A stretch of DNA of 64,000 nt from positions 16,774 to 80,773 of the forward strand of contig NZ_FMIQ01000031.1 in assembly GCF_900095695.1 (NCBI RefSeq). Direction: 5' to 3'. This stretch comes from Hafnia alvei. GTDB lineage: Bacteria; Pseudomonadota; Gammaproteobacteria; Enterobacterales; Enterobacteriaceae. Position numbers and translations under genes: made by a program. Under the pieces are notes generated by a model. The model was not told the origin of the DNA. It saw only the letters and a program-made list of their open reading frames with translations, and did not search any database. Positions within the stretch are counted from its first letter, which is position 1. Each line of letters begins with the position of its first letter. Positions 9,839 to 18,343 of the stretch are shown here, piece by piece.

Positions 9839-9857
9839 AATTCGCGTCGCGAAAAAT
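9839..9857. promoter_or_regulatory. candidate NagC operator upstream of chiP
   Basis: AATTCGCGTCGCGAAAAAT is a good palindrome (TTCGCG / CGCGAA core) in AT-rich flanks, with the same layout as the nagE-side candidate. chiP is a NagC target in E. coli, which supports the call. Confidence 0.6.
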
Positions 9858-9972
9858 AGTCTAAGACGGTAGATGAGCAATTGAGTTATTCACTCTACTA
9901 CGAATTAATTTTTCCCCATTTTAGGGGTTTTGCGTCCTAGACCGGTGAACGTCGAGGGTCGCGTTTTTCAAA

Positions 9973-9983
9973 GTCAAAGAGGA
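9973..9983 (+). promoter_or_regulatory. ChiX sRNA pairing site over the chiP ribosome site
   Basis: GTCAAAGAGGA is the exact complement of the seed TCCTCTTTGAC of the Hfq-dependent sRNA ChiX (MicM) as I recall it from E. coli/Salmonella. It includes the AGAGGA Shine-Dalgarno of chiP, eight bases before the ATG. Pairing would block translation, as established for chiP. The chiX gene is not in this window. Confidence 0.75.
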
Positions 9984-9991
9984 TCGATTTT

Positions 9992-11377
9992 ATGGTTACG
10001 CATCGTTTGAAGCGCAACGCGCTAACGCTCGCCATAACTGGGGTGTTGTTGGGTAGTGGTTTTTATGCAATGCCAGAAGCTAAGGCTGAAGGCTTTGTTG
10101 ATGATTCAACGCTGACAGGTGGTGTTTACTACTGGCAACGTGAGCGTGACCGTAAAGATGTCACCACTGGAAACTACGAGACCAACCTTAATCATTCCAC
10201 GTGGAACGCCAATCTAGATTTCTCATCCGGCTATGCAGCCGACATGTTTGGTATTGATGTTGCCGCATTTACCGCAATCGAAATGGCAGAGAACCATGAT
10301 AGCGGACATCCAAACGAAATTGCCTTCTCCTCGAAAAACAAAGGCTACGACGAAGACTACTCGGGTGATAAGAGTGGCATAAGCCTGTACAAAGCTGCTG
10401 CGAAATTTAAGTACGGCCCAGTCTGGGCGCGTGCCGGCTACATTCAGCCAACAGGCCAAACTTTACTGGCGCCACACTGGAGCTTTATGCCTGGTACTTA
10501 TCAAGGTGCTGAGGCCGGTGCAAACTTTGACTACGGTGATGCAGGAGCGCTGAGCTTCTCCTACATGTGGACCGACAAATATAAAGCGCCATGGCATACC
10601 GAAGTTGATGGTTTCTATCAAAACGACAAAAAAACCGGCGTTTCTTATCTGCACTCATTAGGCGCCAAGTATGATTTCAAAAATGATTTCATACTGGAAG
10701 CGGCCTTTGGTCAGGCTGAAGGTTATGTCGATCAATACTTTGCTAAAGGTTCCTACAAGTTTGATGTCGCGGGTAACCCGATGACAACCAGCTACCAATT
10801 CTATGGCACGCGCGACCGCGTACATGACGGCGGCGTGAACGATCTTTACGACGGTACCGCATGGTTACAAGCGCTGACTCTGGGCTACAAAGTGGGGCAG
10901 TTCGACTTCCGCTTGGAAGGTACTTACGTCAAAGCTGAAGGTAATCAAGGCTACTTCTTACAGCGTATGACTCCAACCTACGCATCTTCAAACGGACGTT
11001 TGGATATTTGGTGGGATAACCGTTCTGACTTTAACGCCAACGGCGAAAAAGCCATTTTCGGCGGCGTGATGTACGACCTGAGCAAGTGGGATATGCCGGG
11101 CTTCGCCATCGGCGGTTCTTATGTTTACGCATGGGATGCTAAACCAAGCACCGATCCTCAGTACGATCAAAGTCAGCGCGTGAAAGAAAGCGCCTACAGT
11201 CTGGATGCGATGTACACCATTCAGGACGGTCGTGCGAAAGGCACGCTGTTCAAACTGCACTTCACTCAGTACGACAACCATTCAGACAACCCAAGCTGGG
11301 GCGGCGGTTATGGCAACATGTTCCAAGACGAACGTGATGTTAAGTTCATCGTAATCGCGCCGTTCACCATTTTCTAA
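9992..11377 (+). CDS. chiP: chitoporin ChiP (OprD-type outer-membrane porin)
   Basis: ChiP lets chitooligosaccharides through the outer membrane. The 461-aa product (E. coli 468) has a signal peptide ending near residue 32 ([10 protein letters not shown]). A mature beta-barrel follows, rich in alternating aromatic/Gly strands, and ends ...[11 protein letters not shown] with the C-terminal Phe needed for BAM recognition. First gene of a chiP-chiQ-hexosaminidase operon. Its mRNA leader carries the ChiX pairing site, and a NagC-like operator lies ~135 bases upstream, so it should be silenced without chitosugars. The neighbouring hexosaminidase supports a chitosugar rather than general porin role. 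Confidence 0.93.
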   Translation: MVTHRLKRNALTLAITGVLLGSGFYAMPEAKAEGFVDDSTLTGGVYYWQRERDRKDVTTGNYETNLNHSTWNANLDFSSGYAADMFGIDVAAFTAIEMAENHDSGHPNEIAFSSKNKGYDEDYSGDKSGISLYKAAAKFKYGPVWARAGYIQPTGQTLLAPHWSFMPGTYQGAEAGANFDYGDAGALSFSYMWTDKYKAPWHTEVDGFYQNDKKTGVSYLHSLGAKYDFKNDFILEAAFGQAEGYVDQYFAKGSYKFDVAGNPMTTSYQFYGTRDRVHDGGVNDLYDGTAWLQALTLGYKVGQFDFRLEGTYVKAEGNQGYFLQRMTPTYASSNGRLDIWWDNRSDFNANGEKAIFGGVMYDLSKWDMPGFAIGGSYVYAWDAKPSTDPQYDQSQRVKESAYSLDAMYTIQDGRAKGTLFKLHFTQYDNHSDNPSWGGGYGNMFQDERDVKFIVIAPFTIF

Positions 11378-11383
11378 GCCAAA

Positions 11384-11415
11384 GACTCGGCGTGTTTTGC
11401 TAAACATGCCGAGTC
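11384..11415 (+). other. strong hairpin between chiP and chiQ
   Basis: The 14-bp stem GACTCGGCGTGTTT / AAACATGCCGAGTC with loop TGCT lies between the chiP stop and chiQ. There is no T-run after it, so it more likely lowers downstream expression or protects the chiP mRNA 3' end than acts as a full terminator. Confidence 0.7.
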
Positions 11416-11434
11416 ACTTTGACGGGATCAAAAA

Positions 11435-11764
11435 ATGAAAAAAATTCTATTGGTTGTCGCTGCCGTTGTTGGGTTAAGTGCCTGTGTACAGCAATCTACT
11501 GCACCTCAAGAAGATGCAAAATTAAAGCAAGCCTATAGCAACTGCATTAATACCGCTGAAGGCAATCCAGATAAAATCTCAGCCTGTCAGTCAGTGCTAG
11601 AAGTGTTGAAACAAAGTAAGCCGCATCAGGCCTTTGCCGAAAAGGAAAGCGTGCGCGTATTTGATTACCAAAATTGTATTCAGGCAGCTAAAACCGGAGC
11701 TGGAGATAACTACCAGCAGGCCTGTGGCAAAGTTTGGCAGGAAATTCGCAGCAACAATAACTGA
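11435..11764 (+). CDS. chiQ: chitosugar-induced lipoprotein ChiQ
   Basis: A 109-aa small lipoprotein. A short signal peptide ends in the lipobox LSAC with the lipidated Cys17, followed by VQQ, which suggests an outer-membrane destination because there is no Asp at +2. The mature part has four further Cys, which could form disulfides in the periplasm. It corresponds to E. coli YbfN/ChiQ, which is cotranscribed with chiP; its molecular function is unknown. It starts 57 bases after chiP, beyond a strong hairpin, and ends 19 bases before the hexosaminidase gene. The coupling suggests a role in chitooligosaccharide uptake. Confidence 0.88.
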   Translation: MKKILLVVAAVVGLSACVQQSTAPQEDAKLKQAYSNCINTAEGNPDKISACQSVLEVLKQSKPHQAFAEKESVRVFDYQNCIQAAKTGAGDNYQQACGKVWQEIRSNNN

Positions 11765-11783
11765 TTAAGGACGGGGCTTTAGG

Positions 11784-14456
11784 ATGAGCAAATTTAAATT
11801 GAACACGTTGGCCGTTGCCGTTTCTGCACTGGGCATGCTCGGTTTTTCCGCAGCAAGTCAGGCAGATCAGCAAATCGTTGACCAACTGAGTCAGTTAAAA
11901 GTTAACGTGAAAGTCACCGACAACCGCGCGGCAGAGAACGGCGTAGATTGTGCCGCGCTGGGCGCTGATTGGGCGTCGTGTAATCAATCCGTTATTACGC
12001 TAACCAGCGATAGCGATATTAAAGGCAACGACTGGGCGATCTATTTCCATAACCCACGTCAGGTTCTGGACGTGAAAAGCGATCAGTTCAAAATTACCTT
12101 TGTGACCGGTGATCTGCATAAGATTGAACCAACCGATAAGTTTAAAGGATTTACCGCTGGTCAATCGGTAGAAATTCCTCTAATTGGTGAATACTGGCAG
12201 TTGTTTGAAAGTGACATTATGCCTCGTTGGTACGTCACTTCTCAGGATGCTAAACCTAAGGTGATTGCCAGCACCGATACGGAAGATCTGCGCCAGTTTG
12301 TGACGCCGTTTGCGGGCGATCTGTGGAAGCGTACCAAAGACGATAAAAACGTTCTGATGGTGCCTGAAACTCGCTTCGACAAAAACGCTGATGTGAAAGA
12401 GCTGCCAGCACAGAGCCTGCGTGGCCAAATTATGCCAACGCCGATGGAAGTGAAAATCCATCAGCAGGACGTTGACCTCAGCAAAGGCGTAGCGCTCGAT
12501 CTTACCGTTCTGAACAGCGCCACGGCAGAAGCCGCGCAGCAGCGTTTCGCGCTGTTAGGTGTGAAAAGCGATGCCAAAGGCTATCCAATCAAAACGGCGA
12601 TTGCGGTTAATCACTTCAAAGGCGATTTAGCGGTGCCGGGGGCTTACGAGCTGAAGATCGGGCCGAAGGGCGCAGAAGTTATTGGTTACGATCAGGCTGG
12701 CGTATTCTACGGCTTACAGTCCATCCTTTCGCTGGTGCCAAGCGATGGCAGCATGAAGATTGCAACCTTAGATGCGAAAGACGCGCCGCGTTTCCAATAC
12801 CGTGGCATCTTCTTGGACATCGGGCGTAACTTCCATTCCAAAGAAGCAGTACACCGTCTGCTAGACCAGATGGCGGCGTACAAGATGAACAAATTCCACT
12901 TCCATCTGACCGATGATGAAGGCTGGCGCATTGAGATCCCAGGTCTGCCAGAGCTTATCGATGTGGGCTCAAAACGCTGCCACGATCTGAGCGAAAAAGA
13001 GTGCCTGCTGCCGCAGCTAGGTTCGGGGCCTGATGCTAACAACAATGGCACTGGCCATCTGACTCGCGCCGAATATATCGATATCGTTAAATATGCTCAG
13101 GCGCGTCAGATTGAAGTGATCCCTGAAATCGATATGCCTGCACATGCCCGTGCAGCCGTGGTTTCGATGGAAGCGCGCTATGACAAATTGAAAGCCGCCG
13201 GTGACGAAAAGGGGGCGAATGAATTCCGTTTGGTTGATCCAACGGATACCTCAAATACCACCTCCGTACAGTTCTACGATCGTAAGAGCTATTTGAATCC
13301 ATGCTTAGATTCCTCTAAGCGCTTTGTCGATAAAGTGATTGGCGAAGTGGCGCAGATGCACAAAGAAGCGGGGCAGCCGTTAACCACGTGGCACTTCGGC
13401 GGTGATGAAGCTAAAAACATCCGCTTAGGGCCGGGTTATCAGGATAAAAATGGCAAGATTGAGCCGGGTAAAGGCATTATCGATCAGAGCAAAGAAGATA
13501 AACCATGGGCGCAGTCTCAGGTTTGTCAGACCCTAATTAAGAGCGGCAAAGTGGAAGATATGGAACATCTGCCAAGCCACTTTGCGATTGAAGTCAGCCA
13601 GATCGTCAATAAGCATGGCATTGAAAAAATGCAGGCGTGGCAGGATGGTCTGAAAGATGCCAAAGACGCGAAGGCATTTGCCACCAAACGTGTAGGTGTT
13701 AACTTCTGGGATACGCTCTATTGGGGCGGTTTTGATACTGTCAACGACTGGGCGAACAAAGGCTACGAAGTGACGGTTTCTAACCCAGACTACGTCTACA
13801 TGGACTTCCCGTATGAGGTGAATCCACAGGAAAATGGCTACTACTGGGGCACTCGCTTTAACGATGAGCGTAAAATCTTCAGCTTCGCGCCAGACAACAT
13901 GCCACAGAATGCGGAAACTTCCGTAGACCGTGACGGCAACTTCTTTACCGCGAAAAGCGATAAGCCATGGCCGGGTGTTTATGGACTCTCAGCGCAGCTG
14001 TGGAGTGAAACCACGCGCACCGACGAAATGATGGAGTATAAAATCTATCCTCGCGTGATGACGGTAGCGGAACGCGGATGGCATCGCGCGGGCTGGGAGC
14101 AAGACTACAAAGCGGGCCGCGAATATAAAGGCGGAGAAACCAATCTGGTAGACAAAAAATCTCTGCTGAGTGATTGGCAGCGTTTTGCAAACCTGATGGG
14201 GCAGCGTGAGCTGGCGAAAATGGATAAAGCCGGTGTGGAATATCGCCTGCCGGTTCCTGGAGCAAAAGTTGTGGGCGGGAAACTGGAAGCCAACATTGCG
14301 CTACCAGGGCTGGGGATTGAATACTCGGTAGACGGTGGCAAGCAGTGGCAGCGTTATGATGCTAAAGCCCAGCCGACCGTTTCTGGCGACGTTCAAATTC
14401 GTTCAGTGAGCCCAGATGGCAAACGCTATAGCCGCGTAGAACCGGTACAGGCGTGA
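11784..14456 (+). CDS. chb: periplasmic beta-N-acetylhexosaminidase (chitobiase, GH20)
   Basis: Chitobiase splits chitobiose and short chitooligosaccharides to GlcNAc in the periplasm. The 890-aa chain has a signal peptide (about 1-27, ending SQA|DQQ), an N-terminal carbohydrate-binding domain, a GH20 lead-in domain, the GH20 TIM barrel and a C-terminal Ig-like domain. The catalytic pair Asp541-Glu542 sits in [10 protein letters not shown]. The barrel opens with [21 protein letters not shown]. It closely resembles Serratia marcescens chitobiase in sequence and length (~885 aa). It follows chiQ by 19 bases, as in the Serratia chiPQ-ctb operon. E. coli K-12 lacks it at this site. Products would enter through NagE. 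Confidence 0.95.
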   Translation: MSKFKLNTLAVAVSALGMLGFSAASQADQQIVDQLSQLKVNVKVTDNRAAENGVDCAALGADWASCNQSVITLTSDSDIKGNDWAIYFHNPRQVLDVKSDQFKITFVTGDLHKIEPTDKFKGFTAGQSVEIPLIGEYWQLFESDIMPRWYVTSQDAKPKVIASTDTEDLRQFVTPFAGDLWKRTKDDKNVLMVPETRFDKNADVKELPAQSLRGQIMPTPMEVKIHQQDVDLSKGVALDLTVLNSATAEAAQQRFALLGVKSDAKGYPIKTAIAVNHFKGDLAVPGAYELKIGPKGAEVIGYDQAGVFYGLQSILSLVPSDGSMKIATLDAKDAPRFQYRGIFLDIGRNFHSKEAVHRLLDQMAAYKMNKFHFHLTDDEGWRIEIPGLPELIDVGSKRCHDLSEKECLLPQLGSGPDANNNGTGHLTRAEYIDIVKYAQARQIEVIPEIDMPAHARAAVVSMEARYDKLKAAGDEKGANEFRLVDPTDTSNTTSVQFYDRKSYLNPCLDSSKRFVDKVIGEVAQMHKEAGQPLTTWHFGGDEAKNIRLGPGYQDKNGKIEPGKGIIDQSKEDKPWAQSQVCQTLIKSGKVEDMEHLPSHFAIEVSQIVNKHGIEKMQAWQDGLKDAKDAKAFATKRVGVNFWDTLYWGGFDTVNDWANKGYEVTVSNPDYVYMDFPYEVNPQENGYYWGTRFNDERKIFSFAPDNMPQNAETSVDRDGNFFTAKSDKPWPGVYGLSAQLWSETTRTDEMMEYKIYPRVMTVAERGWHRAGWEQDYKAGREYKGGETNLVDKKSLLSDWQRFANLMGQRELAKMDKAGVEYRLPVPGAKVVGGKLEANIALPGLGIEYSVDGGKQWQRYDAKAQPTVSGDVQIRSVSPDGKRYSRVEPVQA

Positions 14457-14480
14457 TATCCAAATAGGTAAGCTAGCTAT

Positions 14481-14504
14481 TTCCTACCCCGGTGGGGTAG
14501 GGAA
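14481..14504. other. perfect-stem palindrome after the hexosaminidase gene
   Basis: TTCCTACCCC pairs with GGGGTAGG(G)AA around a 3-base loop. No T-run follows. It may be an mRNA end-protecting stem or part of a repeat; the terminator lies further on. Confidence 0.55.
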
Positions 14505-14607
14505 TAGCGCAATAACGTTTTTATGCAGTGGTTTTTAATACCGTTTCATCATCATCATTATTGTTGTCATGGTTTTTGCCGAAGCCATATGAGTGACTGA
14601 GTTATTT

Positions 14608-14634
14608 AGCCCCCAGCCTGAGGGGCTTTTTTTG
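14608..14634 (+). terminator. chiPQ-chb operon terminator
   Basis: The stem AGCCCC / GGGGCT with an 8-base loop is followed by a run of seven T. It faces the fur terminator on the other strand. Confidence 0.88.
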
Positions 14635-14677
14635 TCTATTATTTGGTGAGAAAACGAATATTGCGGATTTCAGGAAA

Positions 14678-14702
14678 TAAAAAAAGCGACCCTCAGGTCG
14701 CC
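14678..14702 (-). terminator. fur terminator
   Basis: On the minus strand GCGACC-TGAG-GGTCGC is followed by a T-run (the A-run at 14678-14685 on the plus strand), 20 bases past the fur stop. Confidence 0.88.
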
Positions 14703-14721
14703 TCATTACACTCGCGTATTC

Positions 14722-15171
14722 TTACTCTCTGCCATCGTGCAGACTTTCGTCTTCGCGGCAATCACCCGCAGCGCAGTGACCATAAAGATACAGGCTGTGG
14801 TTGGTCAGCTGGATACCGTATTTTTTAGCAATTTCGTGCTGACGTTTTTCAATGGAGTCATCACTAAACTCAATCACTTTACCGCAGTCTAAGCAGATCA
14901 GATGATCGTGGTGATGCTGCTGAGTCAGCTCAAATACGGATTTTCCGCCTTCAAAATTGTGACGAGTTACAATTCCAGCGTCGTCGAACTGGTTCAGTAC
15001 ACGGTAAACGGTGGCTAAGCCGATTTCTTCACCCATATCGATCAGCTTCTTATACAGATCTTCTGCGCTGACGTGGTGGCAAGTTGGATCTTGCAGAACT
15101 TCCAGAATCTTAAGACGCGGAAGCGTGACTTTAAGTCCAGCCTTCTTTAAAGCAGTGTTGTTATCTGTCAT
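14722..15171 (-). CDS. fur: ferric uptake regulator Fur
   Basis: Fur is the iron-responsive repressor. The 149 aa comprise an N-terminal winged helix (recognition helix near ATVYRVLNQFDDAGI, 53-67) and a C-terminal dimerisation and metal-binding domain. The His-rich segment HHHDH (86-90) supplies metal ligands. The structural zinc cysteines are present as C93-xx-C96 and C133/C138. The C-terminal tail ends DESLHDGRE, slightly different from E. coli. It is preceded by a short leader ORF (uof) with a Fur-box-like sequence at its start, so autoregulation is likely. In this window a strong Fur box precedes the DUF3861 gene. Confidence 0.97.
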   Translation of the reverse strand: MTDNNTALKKAGLKVTLPRLKILEVLQDPTCHHVSAEDLYKKLIDMGEEIGLATVYRVLNQFDDAGIVTRHNFEGGKSVFELTQQHHHDHLICLDCGKVIEFSDDSIEKRQHEIAKKYGIQLTNHSLYLYGHCAAGDCREDESLHDGRE

Positions 15172-15186
15172 TCGGATTCTGTCCCG

Positions 15187-15276
15187 TTACTTAGTTCGAA
15201 GACGTTTAGGATAGTCTGCATTTGCTGCCAGCGTTGCCTGAATTGTCACCGAACTGAAAATATAATTGAGATTCAT
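15187..15276 (-). CDS. uof: Uof, leader peptide upstream of fur
   Basis: A 29-codon ORF (ATG at 15274-15276; begins MNLNYIFSS and ends ADYPKRLRTK) stops 15 bases before the fur ATG. An in-frame GTG (15247-15249) could be an alternative start for a 20-residue form. In E. coli a 28-codon uof is translationally coupled to fur and is the point where the sRNA RyhB down-regulates Fur synthesis. Size, position and spacing match. I did not verify residue conservation. The Fur-box-like palindrome overlaps the start codon. Confidence 0.65.
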   Translation of the reverse strand: MNLNYIFSSVTIQATLAANADYPKRLRTK

Positions 15277-15280
15277 TATA
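15262..15280. promoter_or_regulatory. Fur-box-like sequence of fur
   Basis: ATAATTGAGATTCATTATA matches the 19-base consensus GATAATGATAATCATTATC at 12 positions, including an intact CATTAT half. Its place upstream of fur suggests autoregulation. Confidence 0.5.
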
Positions 15281-15452
15281 AAGCTGATGGCGGTAAATGG
15301 AAACCGCAGTGTGTTAACAACTTGGGCGGAAGTACAGGGTGGAAATAAAACGTAACACACTGACAAATATGTAACTCTGCTGGTGGCGGGTGCTAGAGCG
15401 GGAAAAATGAGTTACATAGATGTTGCAAATTGCTTTTGCCAATCGTTGAAAT

Positions 15453-15478
15453 ACCCGCTGGCTTATGCAGTCAGCGGG
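15453..15478 (-). terminator. hairpin after fldA
   Basis: CCCGCTG (15454-15460) pairs with CAGCGGG (15472-15478) just beyond the fldA stop. The minus-strand tail (TATTTC) is only weakly T-rich, so fldA to fur read-through is possible. Confidence 0.5.
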
Positions 15479-15490
15479 CACAATTTCATA

Positions 15491-16018
15491 TTAGCCAGCC
15501 AGTTCAGCCAAGCTCATCTCTTCGGAGATTTGTTTCACCCACGCATCAACACGCGTTGCGGTGAGTTCAGGCTGGCGATCTTCGTCAATAGCCAAACCGA
15601 CGAAGGTTTTGTCATCAACCAGCGCTTTAGACGCTTCAAAATGGTAACCCGCCGTTGGCCAGTGGCCGACGATGGTCGCGCCGCGTGGCTCGATCAAGTC
15701 ACGGATGGTGCCCATTGCGTCGCAGAAGTACTCTGCATAGTCTTCTTGGTCGCCGCAGCCGAACAGAGCAACCAGTTTACCGTTGAAGTCGATCTCTTCC
15801 AGAGAAGGGAAGAAATCATCCCAGTCACACTGAGCTTCGCCGTAATACCACGTTGGGATGCCAAGCAGAAGAATATCGAATGCCTCGATGTCTTCTTTGC
15901 TGCTTTTGGCAATGTCATGAACTTCAGCAACGTCTTTTCCGAGTTGCTTTTGGATCATCTTAGCGATGTTTTCCGTGTTGCCCGTGTCGCTGCCAAAGAA
16001 AATGCCTACGATTGCCAT
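15491..16018 (-). CDS. fldA: flavodoxin 1
   Basis: FldA is the FMN electron carrier that serves activation of anaerobic ribonucleotide reductase, pyruvate formate-lyase, methionine synthase, biotin synthase and IspG/IspH. The 175 aa (E. coli 176) show the phosphate-binding loop SDTGNT at residues 10-15, the FMN-stacking aromatic loop GIPTWYYGE around 53-61, and the second flavin loop [12 protein letters not shown]. It lies upstream of uof-fur on the same strand, as in E. coli, where fldA and fur can be co-transcribed under SoxRS. I could not place a SoxS site by eye. Confidence 0.96.
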   Translation of the reverse strand: MAIVGIFFGSDTGNTENIAKMIQKQLGKDVAEVHDIAKSSKEDIEAFDILLLGIPTWYYGEAQCDWDDFFPSLEEIDFNGKLVALFGCGDQEDYAEYFCDAMGTIRDLIEPRGATIVGHWPTAGYHFEASKALVDDKTFVGLAIDEDRQPELTATRVDAWVKQISEEMSLAELAG

Positions 16019-16139
16019 GTCGCGTTTATACCTTTTATATCAAATAATTAAACTAGAATCTTTAGAAAGACCAGTACGTACTTTACGCACTATAGCACTT
16101 TAAACCGTATCGATTTGTCGTCATTGTGTGCTGGTGGCG

Positions 16140-16415
16140 TTAAGATTTTAAAATCTGATTGAGCAAAATTTGTTCAATCAATTCACTGCGGCTAATGTTT
16201 TGTTCTTGAGCCAAACGATTCAGCATTTCAACCGCTTCTTCGTTAATTTTTAGCTCGACGCGACGCAGCCCTTTCACTTTATCGCGGCGCAGTTGGTTGC
16301 GTTTGTTAATTCTTAGCTGTTCATCCCGAGATAACGGGTTGGTTTTCGGGCGACCCGGACGACGTTCATCTGCGAACAGATCCAGAGTCGTGCGGTCCGT
16401 TTGTTCTTTGGCCAT
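16140..16415 (-). CDS. ybfE: YbfE, small ribbon-helix-helix-like protein
   Basis: A 91-aa basic cytoplasmic protein. The N-terminal half contains a charged, Pro/Arg-rich stretch (RRPGRPKTNPLSRDEQ). The C-terminal half (VELKINEEAVEMLNRLAQEQNISRSELIEQILLNQ) reads like a ribbon-helix-helix domain, with the NISRSELIEQ helix-turn typical of that fold. E. coli ybfE is annotated as LexA-regulated, function unknown. Here I found no clear CTGT-N8-ACAG box upstream. It sits between fldA and ybfF on the same strand, 121 bases before fldA. A DNA-binding regulator is the best inference. Confidence 0.88.
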   Translation of the reverse strand: MAKEQTDRTTLDLFADERRPGRPKTNPLSRDEQLRINKRNQLRRDKVKGLRRVELKINEEAVEMLNRLAQEQNISRSELIEQILLNQILKS

Positions 16416-16674
16416 ATCAGGTAGCGGTACTACAAGGAGAATTTTGAATCTGCGTAACGAATCAGATCATGATTAACATACTAGGGCCATTCACCCTTTA
16501 CCGGCACTATCCTTGAACAGCAAAACTGCCTGCCAGAATAATAGCGCGCCATAATACCCCAGCGCCCCCAGCCGCGACAATCCTTAATCTTACTTACCTC
16601 ACTGATGAACGGTGATTTTTTCTACAGTGTGGTTATGCTGAGGGGGAGAAGACAACAAAAGTAAGCCGTTTAGC

Positions 16675-17445
16675 TTATTCATCGCTATCCAGAAAACGGT
16701 GCAGCGTGCGTAGCACCAATTCGGGCTTTTCCGCATGCAGCCAGTGGCCAGTACCGGCAATCACGTGGGCTTTGGCATGAGGAAACTGACGTGTGATGGC
16801 GGCGCGATGAATATCTTGTATATAAGGCGATGAGCCGCCTTTGATAAACATTGCGGGGCCTTGGTAAGGCGTCACGTCTTGCCAGCCCACGATATTTTCG
16901 TATTGATCCCACAGCACGGGCACATTAAATAGCCACTCGCCGTCCTGAAAAGACTTCAGCAAAAACTGTATCACGCCTTCTTCTTGGATATAGCCGCGCA
17001 TGATTTCAGCGGCCTCTTGGCGGCGCGTCACCTGCGCAGCCGTTACCGCATTAATAGCAGTAAAAATCGTATCGTGACGACGAACTTGATAATCAACGGG
17101 TGCAATGTCCAGCAAGGCAAGGCGACGAATACGGTCGGGGGCAAGTGCGGCCAGCGTCATGGCGGCTTTTCCGCCCATTGAATGCCCAATGACATCCAAC
17201 TGAGGCAAAGAAAGATCGTCAATCAGCGCCAGTAAATCTTCGGCCATCGCGGCATAATCCATGCGCTCTGAGCGAGGTGAGTGTCCATGATTGCGCATAT
17301 CCACCTGAATGACACGTCGATCGCTGCGCAAGTCTCGTCCTAATATACCTAGATTATCCAAGCTGCCGAATAACCCGTGGATCAGTAATGCCGGTGGAAA
17401 CTGGGCTTGCTGGGTTGGAATATGTTCGCGGTAGTTGAGTTTCAT
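16675..17445 (-). CDS. ybfF: esterase YbfF (alpha/beta hydrolase)
   Basis: A cytoplasmic alpha/beta-hydrolase; the E. coli protein hydrolyses acyl-CoA and short esters in vitro, with physiological substrate unclear. The oxyanion-loop motif HGLFGSLDN (23-31) is followed by the nucleophile elbow GHSMGG with Ser89. The catalytic His is in GTGHWLHAEKP near the C-terminus. The ATG at 17443-17445 (MKLNYREH) gives 256 aa, like E. coli's 254. A start 17 codons upstream would add a tail not seen in the family. It is divergent from seqA across a 275-base gap, as in E. coli. Confidence 0.93.
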   Translation of the reverse strand: MKLNYREHIPTQQAQFPPALLIHGLFGSLDNLGILGRDLRSDRRVIQVDMRNHGHSPRSERMDYAAMAEDLLALIDDLSLPQLDVIGHSMGGKAAMTLAALAPDRIRRLALLDIAPVDYQVRRHDTIFTAINAVTAAQVTRRQEAAEIMRGYIQEEGVIQFLLKSFQDGEWLFNVPVLWDQYENIVGWQDVTPYQGPAMFIKGGSSPYIQDIHRAAITRQFPHAKAHVIAGTGHWLHAEKPELVLRTLHRFLDSDE

Positions 17446-17720
17446 ATCGTTAAGTCTATTCGTGGTGTCTATTCGCGGAATCCATGTGCTAAACATGCGG
17501 CAATGGAGTGCGAAGAATCTTATGTTGTAACAAATAGGTTACCACGACTAAGCATGATTGTTAGTCACCGAGTATTATCCAGCAAAATTTAAGGGTATTC
17601 TTTCCATAAGTTTGGGAAAAAACTCACTGAATTGATCAGAGCATCGGGTTTACGCTATCCGCATGAGGCGTTTGACTTTATAATCCTGCTGATTAAGTCG
17701 TAAACCTGTATTGGATAATG

Positions 17721-18260
17721 ATGAAAACTATTGAAGTCGACGAGGAGCTGTACCGCTACATTGCAAGCCACACGCAAAGTATCGGTGAGAGTGCTTCTGA
17801 CATATTGCGCCGCCTGCTGAAAGTCTCCGAACATAAAGCGACTACTGCTCCGGCAGTAACACCGACCGTTATCGCTGCGCCAGTGGCTGCTCCGGTAACT
17901 GCCCGTCCGGTAGACCGCGTTCGTACCATGCGTGAATTGCTGCTGTCTGATGAATATGCAGAGCAGAACAAAGCGGTAAATCGCTTTATGCTGGTACTTT
18001 CAACGCTTTACTCTATTGATAATCAGGGATTTGCCGCTGCGACGGAATCCTTGCATGGCCGCACGCGTGTCTATTTCGCCGGCGACCAGCAAACGCTGTT
18101 GCAAAACGGCACGCATACCAAGCCTAAACACGTCGCGGGCACGCCTTACTGGGTGATCACCAATACCAACACCGATCGCAAGCGCAGCATGATTGAACAC
18201 ATCATGCAGGCGATGCAGTTCCCCGCTGAACTGATTGAAAAGGTCTGTGGGACCATCTAA
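17721..18260 (+). CDS. seqA: replication-initiation regulator SeqA
   Basis: SeqA binds hemimethylated GATC pairs, sequesters oriC and limits re-initiation. The N-terminal oligomerisation domain (MKTIEVDEELYRYIASHT, about 1-35) and the C-terminal DNA-binding domain (MRELLLSDEYAEQ to the end) are nearly identical to E. coli. The linker (about 40-70) is Ala/Pro/Thr-rich and differs. Two ATGs are adjacent at 17718 and 17721; the second gives the family start MKTIEVD (179 aa). pgm begins 83 bases downstream and may be co-transcribed, as in E. coli. Confidence 0.96.
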   Translation: MKTIEVDEELYRYIASHTQSIGESASDILRRLLKVSEHKATTAPAVTPTVIAAPVAAPVTARPVDRVRTMRELLLSDEYAEQNKAVNRFMLVLSTLYSIDNQGFAAATESLHGRTRVYFAGDQQTLLQNGTHTKPKHVAGTPYWVITNTNTDRKRSMIEHIMQAMQFPAELIEKVCGTI

Positions 18261-18343
18261 TTCAAGAACTGCCTAATCGCAAGCCTTGGCAACGCGATTA
18301 GGCACTCAACCATACAAGCGTAATAGCGTAGGGAGTAGTGACC

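Larger units (their letters stand above)
9503..9991 (+). other. chiP upstream region
   Basis: About 490 bases of AT-rich non-coding DNA before chiP. It contains a NagC-like palindrome (9839-9857) and a leader whose end pairs with the sRNA ChiX (9973-9983). A GTGTGTCACA stretch near 9760 looks only partly like a CRP site. I see no ORF. Confidence 0.6.

Noticed and set aside
15383..16051. 222-codon frame antisense to fldA
   Set aside because: It lies over the well-supported fldA on the other strand and its protein has no recognisable features or ribosome site.
16416..16674. Search for a LexA box upstream of ybfE
   Set aside because: E. coli ybfE is reported as LexA-regulated, but I found no CTGT-N8-ACAG match here; I do not claim SOS control.
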